Source: an uncultured Collinsella sp.
Lineage (GTDB): Bacteria > Actinomycetota > Coriobacteriia > Coriobacteriales > Coriobacteriaceae
Assembly: GCA_902494085.1 (NCBI GenBank)
Contig: CABURU010000004.1
Coordinates: forward strand, 80,414-144,413
Direction: 5' to 3'
Length of the DNA: 64,000 bases
A model generated the notes under the pieces. It did no database searches, was not told the origin of the DNA, and saw nothing but the letters and a program-made list of their open reading frames with translations. Both the position numbers and the translations under genes were made by a program. This document shows positions 1 through 8,589 of this stretch, in pieces (position 1 is the stretch's first letter; every line of letters starts with the position of its first letter).

Positions 1-2
1 TC

Positions 3-512
3 GGCGCGTGGCGCGCCATGGAGGAGCTCTATGAGCAGGGCGTTATCCGCGCCATAGGTACAGCTAACTTCTACCCCGATCACCTCGCAAACCTCATCTC
101 GTTCAACCGCATCGCCCCCGCCGTGAACCAAGTCGAGTGCAACGTGTTCTTCCAGCAGCGCGAGGCGCAGGAGTATATGGCCGGCAAGGAGGTGGCCATG
201 GAGGGTTGGGCGCCCTTTGCGGAGGGCAGAAACGACCTCTTCCGCAACGAGGTCCTCGCTCGCATCGGCGAGGCGCACGGCAAGACGGTCGCCCAGGTCG
301 TGTTGCGCTGGCTGCTCCAGCGCGGTGTGGTCTGTATCCCTAAGAGCACGCACCGCGATCGCATGGAGCAAAACTTCGACGTCTTCGACTTCGCGCTGGG
401 CGACGACGAGATGGTCGCCATCGCCGCGCTCGACACCGGGCGCAGCGCGTTCTTCGACCACCACGACCCCGCCACCATCGAATGGATGTCCGGGCTCGTG
501 CGCAACGTGTAA
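3..512 (+). CDS. Aldo/keto reductase, C-terminal part (5' end outside window)
   Basis: The open frame runs in from the window edge, so the N-terminal half of the barrel and the catalytic Asp/Tyr/Lys are not visible. The visible 169 residues match the second half of the aldo/keto reductase barrel: RAIGTANF near the start, NQVECNVFF, a WAPFAEG segment, then the NADPH-binding PKSTH with a following Arg, and NFDVFDF. These enzymes reduce aldehydes and ketones with NADPH in the cytoplasm; the substrate cannot be read. The Met at 18 is internal, because the upstream residues GAWRA fit the family. An Fe-alcohol dehydrogenase follows 43 bp downstream, which suggests a shared carbonyl-reduction operon. 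Confidence 0.85.
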   Translation, partial: GAWRAMEELYEQGVIRAIGTANFYPDHLANLISFNRIAPAVNQVECNVFFQQREAQEYMAGKEVAMEGWAPFAEGRNDLFRNEVLARIGEAHGKTVAQVVLRWLLQRGVVCIPKSTHRDRMEQNFDVFDFALGDDEMVAIAALDTGRSAFFDHHDPATIEWMSGLVRNV

Positions 513-555
513 ACGAGCGTCAGACCGCACTGATAACTTACTAGGAGGAATTGCC

Positions 556-1719
556 ATGAACTCATTCACGTACGACTACCCGGTCAGGAACTACTTCGGC
601 GAGGGGGCCATGGACCAGGCACTCGACGCCGAGATGGGTGCCATGGGCAAGACAGTGATGCTCGCCTACGGCGGAGGTTCGGTCAAACGAACCGGCGTCT
701 ACGGCCACGTGGTCGATAAGCTCACGAGCGCGGGCAAGCGCGTGGTGGACTTCGGCGGCATCATGCCCAACCCGACCTACGAGAAGTGCCAGGAAGGCGC
801 CGCGCTCGCACGCGAGGAGCAGGTCGACTTCATTCTCGCCGTCGGCGGCGGGTCGGTCTTCGACTGCTGCAAGGTGGTCTCCGCGCAGGCGATGCTTGAC
901 GAGGGCATCGAGAAATTCGAGCACGCCGACGGCAAGATGCCGAGCTCGTTCATCCCCATGGGCTGCATCGTGACACTCTCCGGCACGGGCGCCGAGCAGA
1001 ACAACGGGGCCGTCATCACCAACGAGGAGACACACGTGAAGGGCGCCTATCTGGGGGCGATGCCCATGTGGGCGGCGCTCGACCCGGCGCTCACGCTCAC
1101 CGTACCGCACGCGCAGTTCATGAGCGGCGCGTTCGACACGCTCTCGCACTGCATGGAGAGCTATTTCGGAAGCCCGCGCGGACGCAACGTCACCGACGAC
1201 ATCAACCTCGCCATCCAGCGTAACGTCATCCGCAACATGCGGATCATCGCGGACGACGACCAGAACCTCGATGCCAGAAGCGAGCTCGTATACGACTCCG
1301 CCATGGCCGAGAACGGCGTGCTCAAGATCGGCAAGTCAACGGACTTCCAGGCGCACATGATCCAGCACCAGTACGGCGCGTACACCCACACCAACCACGG
1401 AATGGGCCTCGCGGTCATCCACCCTGCGCTCTACCGCCACCTGGCCCCCGAGGCGCCCGCGCAGTTCGCCCGCTGGGCGCGCGAGGTATGGGGCGTCGAC
1501 GGCGAGGGCAAAGACGACCTTACGGTGGCGCTCGAAGGCATCGACCGCCTGCAAACGTTCATCGGCGAGATGGGGCTTCCCACGAGCTTCGCCGAGATGG
1601 GCTCCGACGCGTCCGACGAGACGCTGCGCAAGGTTGCGGACACCTGCGTGCTCACCGGCGGCTGCGCCAAGAAACTGGAGCGCAGCGAGGTGTTCCAGAT
1701 TCTGACCGAGTGCCTCTAG
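556..1719 (+). CDS. Iron-containing alcohol dehydrogenase (butanol-dehydrogenase/YqhD-like)
   Basis: 387 residues, the normal length for the family. The start follows a strong AGGAGG site at 543-548. The N-terminal nucleotide-binding half contains a GGGS motif near residue 98; the C-terminal half carries the metal ligands expected of group III alcohol dehydrogenases, with His in FDTLSHCMESYF and His in HTNHGMGLAV. The family reduces aldehydes to alcohols with NAD(P)H. It lies directly after the aldo/keto reductase and before a long hairpin, so the pair is probably one transcript. Exact substrate unknown. Confidence 0.9.
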   Translation: MNSFTYDYPVRNYFGEGAMDQALDAEMGAMGKTVMLAYGGGSVKRTGVYGHVVDKLTSAGKRVVDFGGIMPNPTYEKCQEGAALAREEQVDFILAVGGGSVFDCCKVVSAQAMLDEGIEKFEHADGKMPSSFIPMGCIVTLSGTGAEQNNGAVITNEETHVKGAYLGAMPMWAALDPALTLTVPHAQFMSGAFDTLSHCMESYFGSPRGRNVTDDINLAIQRNVIRNMRIIADDDQNLDARSELVYDSAMAENGVLKIGKSTDFQAHMIQHQYGAYTHTNHGMGLAVIHPALYRHLAPEAPAQFARWAREVWGVDGEGKDDLTVALEGIDRLQTFIGEMGLPTSFAEMGSDASDETLRKVADTCVLTGGCAKKLERSEVFQILTECL

Positions 1720-1750
1720 ATCGGCAGCGGGTCCCAATCCGCCCGCGCCG

Positions 1751-1799
1751 AAGAACTCAGAAGGCTCCTCGTTTTTCACGAGGAGCCTTCTGAGTTCTT
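1751..1799 (+). terminator. Long perfect hairpin after the Fe-ADH gene
   Basis: Two 21-bp arms (1751-1771 and 1779-1799) pair perfectly around a 7-base loop rich in T. There is no T-tract after the right arm, so it is not a textbook intrinsic terminator; it may protect the 3' end or stop transcription with a factor. Confidence 0.6.
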
Positions 1800-2220
1800 G
1801 CCCGATTGTGAAACCATGCGGCTTGCAGGTGCGGCGGTTGCGAAACGTCCCCATCGGTCGCCATCGGAACCGTATGAAACCGTATGAAAAACAAGAGCAA
1901 ATGTTCTATTACTACTCCCACTCGATGACTAATCCAGTCCGAGTGTTGTCGATGCGTGTCGCGTCGTACCGCCCGAGGGCTGATTCGTGCGCAATTTGAG
2001 CGAATCAGGCCCTTAATTCGCGGTTTCGGGAATGACTCAATTGATTCGCAAAACCGCAGGTCGCTCCTTTAATCACTCCCTGGTTTCCGCCGGGGTTCGT
2101 AGCGGGTGGCGTGAAAAGGGGCGATTCAAAGGGTCAGAGAGATGCGCCTTAGCCAAGAAATTAAAGTTAGCCTCATCTTACTGCATGATTCGTGTGTTAT
2201 AGTTAGATGGCTCTAACTGT
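1800..2220. other. Gene-poor stretch with decayed coding remnant and small hairpins
   Basis: No convincing gene. On the minus strand, about 30 codons ending at a TAG at 1914-1916 read like a real protein C-terminus, with RYDATRIDNTRTG and then IEWE, but a stop closes the frame just upstream, so it may be a gene remnant. A hairpin with arms 1980-1987 and 2001-2008 lies in the same stretch. The base composition becomes less GC-rich towards the methyltransferase genes. Confidence 0.3.
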
Positions 2221-2235
2221 TTGGGGGCGACAGCC

Positions 2236-2865
2236 ATGCACGAACGCGAGGGTTTCTGGGACAAGAACGCCGGTTGGTATGACCGTTTCATGCGAAACGA
2301 CCGGGCGGCGTATGAGAAGATGTATGGGCTGATCCGGCCGGTAGTGAAAGCAAAAACCGTACTGGAGGTTGCCACCGGCACGGGGCTTATCGCAAAGAGC
2401 ATCGTGAATGCGGCGGCGCACATCGAGGCTACGGACGCCTCTGCAAAGATGATCCTTGAAGCAAAGCGGGACAATCAATCCGCAAAGCTGCACTTTTCCG
2501 TACAAGATATGTTCCGCCTGCCCTATGCACAGAAGTCCTTCGAAGTGGTGATCGTGTCCAACGCGCTTCACATAGTGCCGCATCCGGAAAAGGCCCTGCA
2601 AGAAATCAGGCGGGTGCTGAAGGACGACGGCGTGCTCATCGCGCCAACCTTCACCCACGCGGGGAACTCGGTTTCCGGCAAGGCAAAAGCCTTTTTCATG
2701 AGTATGGCGGGATTCCCCCTCTACAGCAGATGGACAAGCGAGGAATACCTACGTTTTCTGCGTCAAAACGGCTGGGCGGTGCAGAAAAGCACGGTGCTGA
2801 AGGCCTCGTTCCCGTTGACTTATGCGGAATGCACGAAATCGGAGGGGCCTGATGTCGTTCTTTGA
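2236..2865 (+). CDS. Class I SAM-dependent methyltransferase (first of three)
   Basis: 209 residues from the ATG at 2236; a TTG 15 bp upstream is also open but less likely. Motif I is visible as LEVATGTGL near residue 42, then an acidic motif II (IEATDAS), and a post-motif segment with IVSNALHIVPHPEKAL followed by LKDDGVLIAP. This is the Rossmann-fold methyltransferase type that often acts on small molecules; the acceptor is unknown. It overlaps the next methyltransferase by 14 bp. Codon use is more AT-tolerant than in the surrounding chromosome, which fits horizontal transfer. Confidence 0.85.
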   Translation: MHEREGFWDKNAGWYDRFMRNDRAAYEKMYGLIRPVVKAKTVLEVATGTGLIAKSIVNAAAHIEATDASAKMILEAKRDNQSAKLHFSVQDMFRLPYAQKSFEVVIVSNALHIVPHPEKALQEIRRVLKDDGVLIAPTFTHAGNSVSGKAKAFFMSMAGFPLYSRWTSEEYLRFLRQNGWAVQKSTVLKASFPLTYAECTKSEGPDVVL

Positions 2866-3457
2866 AAACACCCGCAAGCCCGTGGGCCTCGGCGGGAAAC
2901 TTATGGTTGCCATGATGAATCTGGGCCACAGCCCTGTGGCGCGGTGGGGACTTCGATTTCTACGACTTGCGCCAAACGCCAAGGTGCTGGATTGCGGCTG
3001 CGGCGGCGGGGCGAACATAAAACGGCTGCTGAAAAAATGCCCGCATGGCGTCGTCAAGGGCATCGACTATTCACCCGTCAGCGTGGAGAAGGCTAGAAAG
3101 CTCAACCGAACTGCAATTCAGAAGGGGCGTTGCGCCGTTCTGCAAGGCAGTGTGGCGGATATGGCGTTTGAGGATAGCCACTTCGATGCTGCCACGGCCT
3201 TTGAGACCGTCTATTTTTGGCCTGATTTGCCCCGATGCTTCCGTGAGGTCTGGCGGGTGCTGAAGCCGGGCGGGACAATTCTTATCTGCAACGAGAGCAA
3301 TGGCGATACGGACAAGGACGAGAGGTGGACGCAGATCATCGGCGGCATGACCATCTACAAGGACATTGAATTAAAGGCATGTCTGGAGCAGGCGGGTTTT
3401 CACGAGGCGCAGATACACAAAAAGGAAAAGTGGCTCTGTGTCACGGCGCGGAAGTAA
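2852..3457 (+). CDS. Class I SAM-dependent methyltransferase (second of three)
   Basis: 201 residues. The start at 2852 is set by a GGAGGGG ribosome-binding site at 2841-2847 inside the end of the previous gene. Motif I is VLDCGCGGGAN near residue 45, motif II is KGIDYSP, and the LKPGGTILI strand closes the fold. It has an N-terminal amphipathic stretch (VAMMNLGHSPVARWGLRFL) seen in several small-molecule methyltransferases. Translationally coupled to the upstream paralogue, so the two probably act in one process. Substrate unknown. Confidence 0.85.
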   Translation: MSFFENTRKPVGLGGKLMVAMMNLGHSPVARWGLRFLRLAPNAKVLDCGCGGGANIKRLLKKCPHGVVKGIDYSPVSVEKARKLNRTAIQKGRCAVLQGSVADMAFEDSHFDAATAFETVYFWPDLPRCFREVWRVLKPGGTILICNESNGDTDKDERWTQIIGGMTIYKDIELKACLEQAGFHEAQIHKKEKWLCVTARK

Positions 3458-3561
3458 GGGCATCAAGCACGGATATTTTTGCATCCATCCTGCACATGGC
3501 GATAGGCATGACGGTCATAGCGGCTATGCTGGCGGCAATTATGACAGTATTTATTCACTGA
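3458..3561 (+). pseudogene. Possible remnant of a short membrane peptide
   Basis: Between the second and third methyltransferase genes, an open frame ending at 3561 encodes about 30 residues with a hydrophobic run (HMAIGMTVIAAMLAAIMTV). No ribosome-binding site or start codon of its own is obvious. It could be the tail of a decayed gene or noise. Confidence 0.2.
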
Positions 3562-3572
3562 GGAAGAAACCT

Positions 3573-4403
3573 ATGAAATGTAAAATTGAGAAAAACACCG
3601 TTCAGGAGACGCTGATCCTCCCGCTGTATTCCCGAAAGCTGTGTACGGAGCTGTACCCGAACCTTTACAGGGATGAAACAGCGGTTCGCCTGCTCGACCA
3701 GATCGACTACGAATTTTCAGAGGCAGAGAAAAACTCCCGCAGCCTGATGCAGCGCTTTGGTGCGCTGGAGGTGGCCATGCGGCAGAGTGACCTTGCTTTC
3801 GAGGTGCGGGATTACCTGAAAGGCCATCCCAATGCGGCGGTGGTCAATCTGGGCTGCGGGTTGGACAACACCGGCAGAACCTGCGACAACGGTAGATGCA
3901 AGATCTACAATCTGGACTTCCCGGATGTGATTGCCTTGCGGCAGCAGCTACTGCCTGCCGGGGATCGGGAACAAAATATCCCCTGCGACCTGAAAGACAC
4001 CGCATGGTTTGGCAAAATCGATGCCTCCGGCGGGGCGGTGTTCTTTGCCTCCGGGGTGTTCTATTACTTTCTGACCCAGGAGGTCCGGGAACTGGTGCGG
4101 GGAATGGCGAACGCTTTCCCCGGCAGTGTGCTGGTCTTTGATGCTGCCAATCGGACGGCGGTAAAGATGATCGCAAAAACATGGCTTAAGACTGCAAAAA
4201 TCAAGGATGTGGGGGCATATTTTGCGGTTTCGGATGCCGCCAAGGAAATCGGCACGTGGGGCAGACGTCTGCAGGTCACAAGTCGCGGCTATATGCTGGG
4301 TTACAACGATTTGAAAGACCCTTCTGTCAGCGGCTTTTTCCGGTTTCTCGCAAGGGTCGGTGACAACGGGATGAAAATGCAAATCGTGAAAATAAGATTT
4401 TGA
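3573..4403 (+). CDS. LCM/TcmP-like O-methyltransferase (third of three)
   Basis: 276 residues, starting at ATG 3573 after GAGGAAG. The architecture resembles the leucine carboxyl methyltransferase/TcmP group rather than its two neighbours: an N-terminal helical cap (LPLYSRKLCTELYPNLYRD), a VVNLGCGLDNT SAM-binding motif near residue 91, an IYNLDFPDV acidic loop near 109, and an FFASGVFYYF strand. This group transfers methyl to carboxyl or hydroxyl groups of small molecules. It completes a three-methyltransferase cluster that looks imported. Confidence 0.75.
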   Translation: MKCKIEKNTVQETLILPLYSRKLCTELYPNLYRDETAVRLLDQIDYEFSEAEKNSRSLMQRFGALEVAMRQSDLAFEVRDYLKGHPNAAVVNLGCGLDNTGRTCDNGRCKIYNLDFPDVIALRQQLLPAGDREQNIPCDLKDTAWFGKIDASGGAVFFASGVFYYFLTQEVRELVRGMANAFPGSVLVFDAANRTAVKMIAKTWLKTAKIKDVGAYFAVSDAAKEIGTWGRRLQVTSRGYMLGYNDLKDPSVSGFFRFLARVGDNGMKMQIVKIRF

Positions 4404-4412
4404 GAGACAAAA

Positions 4413-4517
4413 ATGAAGCGCGCTCACTTTGACGTTGAAGAAGACGGCTTTTACGGCACACATTGGGCGTGCAAGGGCACGGTCAATGCGTGCGCACCCA
4501 AATACCCGCGGGATTGA
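4413..4517 (+). CDS. Short hypothetical protein, 34 residues
   Basis: A small frame starting nine bases after the third methyltransferase. The product starts MKRAHFDVEEDGFYGT, includes two Cys, and ends PKYPRD. Its regular composition suggests it was once the start of a larger protein. No known domain. Confidence 0.3.
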   Translation: MKRAHFDVEEDGFYGTHWACKGTVNACAPKYPRD

Positions 4518-4571
4518 TAATGGGGCGTTTAGCTGCATAATAGTTACTAGTTAGAAACCCTCGGGTTTGCG

Positions 4572-4606
4572 GGGTAGAATCGTGAAAGCGATTCTGCCCT
4601 ATTTTT
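4572..4606 (+). terminator. Intrinsic terminator downstream of the methyltransferase cluster
   Basis: Arms 4572-4582 and 4589-4599 (11 bp, perfect) are followed by an A and a T-run up to 4606. A good rho-independent terminator for the rightward methyltransferase transcript. Confidence 0.75.
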
Positions 4607-4657
4607 CCTCCGTCTGCTCCAAATCAAGTAGTTCGAAGATAGCCTGTAGGTGTCCTC

Positions 4658-4939
4658 ATGGGCGCCTTTTATTTTCAGGGAGTCAGTCTCTCGTTCTTCG
4701 GTGGCAAACCGGCTGAGGCAAGCAAGCCCGCAAAGAACCCCAAGCGACGCGTTCGCGAGGCGGCGAAAACCCTCAAGCGGCCAGCGATGAGCACCAAGGC
4801 GCAGCAGGCGCTCGCGGCACAGAGAGAAGCGATGAAGCAGGAGTCAGCTCATGCAAGAAGCCGACGCCGCGCGGATGAGGCTGATGCGCGCTACGAGCAG
4901 AGAAAACTGAAGCGCAAACAGAAGCATCGCGGGCATTGA
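4658..4939 (+). CDS. Hypothetical basic protein, 93 residues
   Basis: The first 15 residues are hydrophobic/aromatic (MGAFYFQGVSLSFFGG). The rest is very rich in Lys, Arg and Ala and probably helical, ending in RKLKRKQKHRGH. A stop at 4640 closes the frame upstream, so this is not the visible tail of a longer frame, but the sequence resembles the basic C-terminal end of a mobilisation or DNA-binding protein. I do not recognise a family. It sits in the patchy island. Confidence 0.45.
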   Translation: MGAFYFQGVSLSFFGGKPAEASKPAKNPKRRVREAAKTLKRPAMSTKAQQALAAQREAMKQESAHARSRRRADEADARYEQRKLKRKQKHRGH

Positions 4940-5147
4940 TCGCCAGTTGCAGCAAGGCAAACCATATACAGCAGCGGCGTCAATTCCACTTGAAGCCGAC
5001 GCCGCGTAGACGCTAACGGTGACGGCTATGCACGGGCACGGGCGCGCCACCGCACTTCACAGCTTGTTTCTCAAGTATTTGGGACGCACACTCGGCGTTC
5101 AAAAATGCTGAGCGACTCCGCATGGCTCGAGACTGAGCCGAGGTGCC

Positions 5148-5597
5148 CTACTTCTCGCCCTCCAGCAGCCCCACGATGCGGTCGATGTCGACGGCAAAGC
5201 GAGGCCTTCCCTCGCGCTCGTAGCGGTCGAGGTATGTCTGGCACTCGGAGACAATACGCTTGGTGTTGCTGTCGATGATGCGCTGGAGCGTCTCGTAGTA
5301 GGCCGAGCCCTCGGTCCTAAAGCGGCGCTGGTAGGCCTTGGTTATGGGGAACATCTTGATGTAGTGGATGCCGTGGCGGCAGCCGGGGCGCGTCGTGGGG
5401 CGGGGTGGCAGTGCAAAGTATTGGTCTTTGGGCACGTTGGGGGCGATGTTGGAACGCAGCGGCACGGCGAAGTCCCTGCGCTTTCCGCGGAAACGCAGCC
5501 TCACCACCACGATGCAGGGGCGATTGTGCTTAAGCATGAGCTCACGGTCGCCATCGACGAGGTCGAAGAAGTCCTGGGAGATGGATACGATCTTCAT
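5148..5597 (-). CDS. ToxN/AbiQ-like (TenpN/CptN-type) endoribonuclease toxin candidate
   Basis: 149 residues. The N-terminus (MKIVSISQDFFDL), then NRPCIVVVRLRFRGKRRDFAVPLRSNI, then a HGIHYIKMFPI stretch and a helical C-terminal third recall the compact fold of type III toxin-antitoxin toxins of the CptN/TenpN branch. These cut RNA and are held inactive by a repeated, pseudoknotted antitoxin RNA encoded just upstream. The region upstream (5598-5760 on the same strand) is structured and has a promoter-like sequence, as expected for such an RNA, although long perfect repeats are missing. Function inferred from sequence resemblance only. Confidence 0.55.
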   Translation of the reverse strand: MKIVSISQDFFDLVDGDRELMLKHNRPCIVVVRLRFRGKRRDFAVPLRSNIAPNVPKDQYFALPPRPTTRPGCRHGIHYIKMFPITKAYQRRFRTEGSAYYETLQRIIDSNTKRIVSECQTYLDRYEREGRPRFAVDIDRIVGLLEGEK

Positions 5598-5614
5598 CGG
5601 TTACGCCCCCTTCA

Positions 5615-5745
5615 TACGAAGCGGGGCCCGCATCGCTGCAGGCCCCTACAGGTGGGCGATATTCTACGCCTTGCGGCACCCCGTCGCCCACGGAGGTTAA
5701 ACGTACACGTAAGCCGTACTCTGAAAGCCGCGGCTTCCGGCAAGT
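5615..5745 (-). ncRNA. Candidate antitoxin RNA / structured leader of the ToxN-like gene
   Basis: Read leftwards, the segment holds two short similar units (GGCTTTCAGAGTAC and GGCTTACGTGTAC), then a hairpin with 8-bp arms (5652-5659 and 5684-5691), then a GC-rich hairpin (5623-5646) just before the toxin ribosome-binding region. Type III antitoxins have this order: repeats, then a leaky terminator, then toxin. The repeats here are much shorter than usual, so the call is tentative. Confidence 0.3.
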
Positions 5746-5773
5746 AGTTTATACCACGAAAGGTCGCTTTCAA
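5746..5773 (-). promoter_or_regulatory. Promoter-like sequence upstream of the ToxN-like locus
   Basis: On the minus strand a TTGAAA (5768-5773) precedes a TATAAACT stretch (5746-5753), with 14 to 16 bases between them depending on register. It is correctly placed to transcribe the structured region and the toxin gene. Confidence 0.4.
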
Positions 5774-5815
5774 TGCGCATAGCTCGCAAAATAACACTTG
5801 CCGGGCGTCACCCCT

Positions 5816-5857
5816 GATCTTCTCGACCGTCTCCTCCGGGTACTTATTGCGTGCCAC
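5816..5857 (-). pseudogene. First 14 codons of a truncated TetR-family regulator
   Basis: A GTG at 5857 has an excellent GGAGG ribosome-binding site. The first residues after it are ARNKYPEETVEKI, the standard opening of a TetR-type helix-turn-helix regulator. The homology stops abruptly near 5816 and unrelated sequence follows in frame. This is a deletion or recombination scar; the DNA-binding domain is gone. Confidence 0.55.
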
Positions 5858-5998
5858 GGGCACCTCCGCCCTTGTTATCGCGATAAACATACCATGAGTG
5901 GCGTACGGGTCGAGAAGAGCTGGCGTTAAAAGAGCCCAACGGCCGTTACAGCTTCGTTAGAAACGCGCCCCACCATGGATGGTGAACCCGAAAGGTAA

Positions 5999-6031
5999 GG
6001 CGCGCGGGCACGGCGACTCGGTCCGCGCGCC
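5999..6031 (+). promoter_or_regulatory. GC-rich hairpin in the leader of the ABC-transporter operon
   Basis: Nine-base arms 5999-6007 and 6023-6031 pair perfectly, ending about 20 bases before the ATG at 6053. It could be an operator for the linked response regulator or an mRNA structure limiting translation. Confidence 0.35.
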
Positions 6032-6052
6032 CGGAAGAGAAAGGACGAACCC

Positions 6053-6777
<725 letters not shown>

Positions 6778-6781
<4 letters not shown>

Positions 6782-7548
6782 CGGGCGAGAAAGGCGGCCT
6801 GCTCGCGGGCCTGCGCGCCGAGGCCCTGAAGTCGCGCCACGCGGCACCGGTTCGCCTGGCCGTGCTCATGGCGCTGCCGATGCCGCTGCTCGGCGCGATG
6901 CCCTACCGGGGCGTGCAGATCTTCAGCGCGTGGAACTACTGGTACGCGCTCTTCCTGCCCGTGGCTCTCTCGCTCGTGGTGGCGTGCGTCGCGCGGGCGG
7001 ACGCTCGCACGCGGATGCGGGGGCTTCTGGGCCTGGGCTTCCCGCTCGGGCGCGCCTGGTGGGCCAAGGCGCTCTGGTGCCTCGCGCTCTGCATGCTCTC
7101 GAACCTCGTGGTCTTCGGCATCTACCTCGCGGGATCGGCGTTCTCCTCGCAGGGCCTCACGGCCGCGGGCACGCTCACGATGCTCCTCTGCGCGCTCGCC
7201 AACACGGTGACCGCGGCGTGGATGATCCCCGCAGGGCTCTTCCTCACGGCGCGGCTCGGCATGCTCGCGGGCATCTTCTGCCCGCTCGCCGCGCAGCTCG
7301 TGGGTGGGTTCGCCTGGTCGCTGGTGCCGCTGCCGCAGCTCTTTCCGCCGTCGGCGAGCATGGTCATCCCCACGAGCTTCATCCCCGTGCTGCCGAGCGG
7401 CGAGCCACTCGCGGCGGACATGGCGCTCGGCGGGGCGCTCGCGGCGGACGGCATGCTCACGCTGGCGGGCCTTGCGGTCTGCGCGATCGCGTTCGCCGCG
7501 CTCACGGCGGCGGGCGCGGCCTGGTTCGCGCGCTCCGAGGAGAGGTGA
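6778..7548 (+). CDS. Lantibiotic-immunity-type ABC permease (MutE/EpiE-like)
   Basis: 256 residues with about six hydrophobic segments: residues 20-40, 50-70, 95-120, 130-150, 160-185 and 225-250. The pattern and length match the EpiE/MutE family of permeases that pair with the ATPase encoded just upstream. It starts inside the stop codon of the ATPase gene and ends in a TGATG overlap with the second permease, so the three proteins are made as a unit. Very high GC at third positions, above the window average. Confidence 0.8.
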
Positions 7549-8363
7549 TGGCCGTGACACGACTCTCCGACCCGACGCCGCGCATGACCCTCCCGCGGGC
7601 CCTGCTCTCCGAGGCCCTGCGCCTGGCGCGCTCCCCGCTCACGGCGGTGCACCTCGTCTGCGGCCTGGCGGCCGGTCTTGCCTGCGGCGAGTACTTCTCC
7701 ATAACCCGATGGGACCCGGCGCTGGGCGCGGACGCCTACGCCCAGTTCCTCGGCGCCCTCATGCCGCTCATGTCCGCCATCGTCTGCGGGCTCGCCGTGG
7801 ACGAGGAGCGCGCTGCCGGGCGCCTCGCCAACCTCACGGCGGTCCCCTCGCGCGGGCGCGCCGTCGCGGCGAAGCTGCTCGCCCTTGCGGCGCTCGGCGC
7901 GGGCGCGCTGGCCGTGGCGCTCGGCGTGTTCGGGGCCGCGCTCGCCGTCGCCGGGCGCCTGCCGCTCGGGCCCGCTCCGCTTGCGGCCGCCTGGGCGGGC
8001 ATCGTGCTGGGCAGCCTGCCCCTCTACGCGCTGGAGCTCGGCGTGGCCCTGCGCCTCGGCCGCAACGCCGCCATCGGCGCCGGCGCGGCGGGGGTGCTCC
8101 TCGCGTTCTTCTCGGTGGGCGGACTTGCGCACGGCCTCATGACCGGCGAGCTCACCGGTGCCCTGGCGACGCCCCTGAACTGGGTGCCGCCCGCCTGGCC
8201 CGCGCGCCTGGGGTCGCTCGGGGTGGAGGCCTTCATCGACGCCGCACGCGCGGCGGGCCCTCTCCTCACGACTGCGCTCGCTGGCCTCGTGCTCACCCTG
8301 GCAGCCGCCGCCGTCCTTCTCGCCTGGTTCTGCCGCTTCGAGGACGGGAGGGCAGATGCGTAG
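7548..8363 (+). CDS. Lantibiotic-immunity-type ABC permease (MutG/EpiG-like)
   Basis: 271 residues from ATG 7548, which shares its A with the previous stop (TGATG). About six membrane segments are visible, with long Ala/Leu/Gly runs. It is probably the second half of a heterodimeric permease. An open frame extends upstream to 6930, but that part is an overlap with the first permease and does not look coding. Confidence 0.8.
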   Translation: MAVTRLSDPTPRMTLPRALLSEALRLARSPLTAVHLVCGLAAGLACGEYFSITRWDPALGADAYAQFLGALMPLMSAIVCGLAVDEERAAGRLANLTAVPSRGRAVAAKLLALAALGAGALAVALGVFGAALAVAGRLPLGPAPLAAAWAGIVLGSLPLYALELGVALRLGRNAAIGAGAAGVLLAFFSVGGLAHGLMTGELTGALATPLNWVPPAWPARLGSLGVEAFIDAARAAGPLLTTALAGLVLTLAAAAVLLAWFCRFEDGRADA

Positions 8364-8544
8364 GAGGCCGCTCGCCGCCGTGCTCGCCCTCCTCTCCGCA
8401 GCGCTCGTCCTGGGCGGGAATGCCCTGCTCGACGCCGGTTGGGGGTCGGCGCTGCGCTCGATCGCCGACCGCGTGCTGCCCAACCCTGAGATCACCATGT
8501 GGGCGCCCGCGCCCGCGGCTGCGCGCGGGGCTCTGGACCGCTGA
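8356..8544 (+). CDS. Small membrane-anchored peptide, 62 residues
   Basis: It overlaps the end of the second permease by 8 bp. After MRRRP it has one hydrophobic segment (LAAVLALLSAALVLGGNALL), then a polar tail. It could be a signal-anchored accessory of the exporter, an immunity-like peptide, or a sensor-side partner. No family recognised; position in the operon is the main evidence that it is real. Confidence 0.6.
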   Translation: MRRRPLAAVLALLSAALVLGGNALLDAGWGSALRSIADRVLPNPEITMWAPAPAAARGALDR

Positions 8545-8589
8545 TCGCGGCGCAAGTACAATGCCGACGGGAGTTTCAGGAGGTCGAAC

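Noticed and set aside
217..1719. 500-codon frame starting inside the aldo/keto reductase
   Set aside because: The first 113 codons are an out-of-frame shadow; the dehydrogenase starts at 556 with a strong ribosome-binding site.
1808..1999. 63-codon plus-strand frame
   Set aside because: No ribosome-binding site and no protein-like composition.
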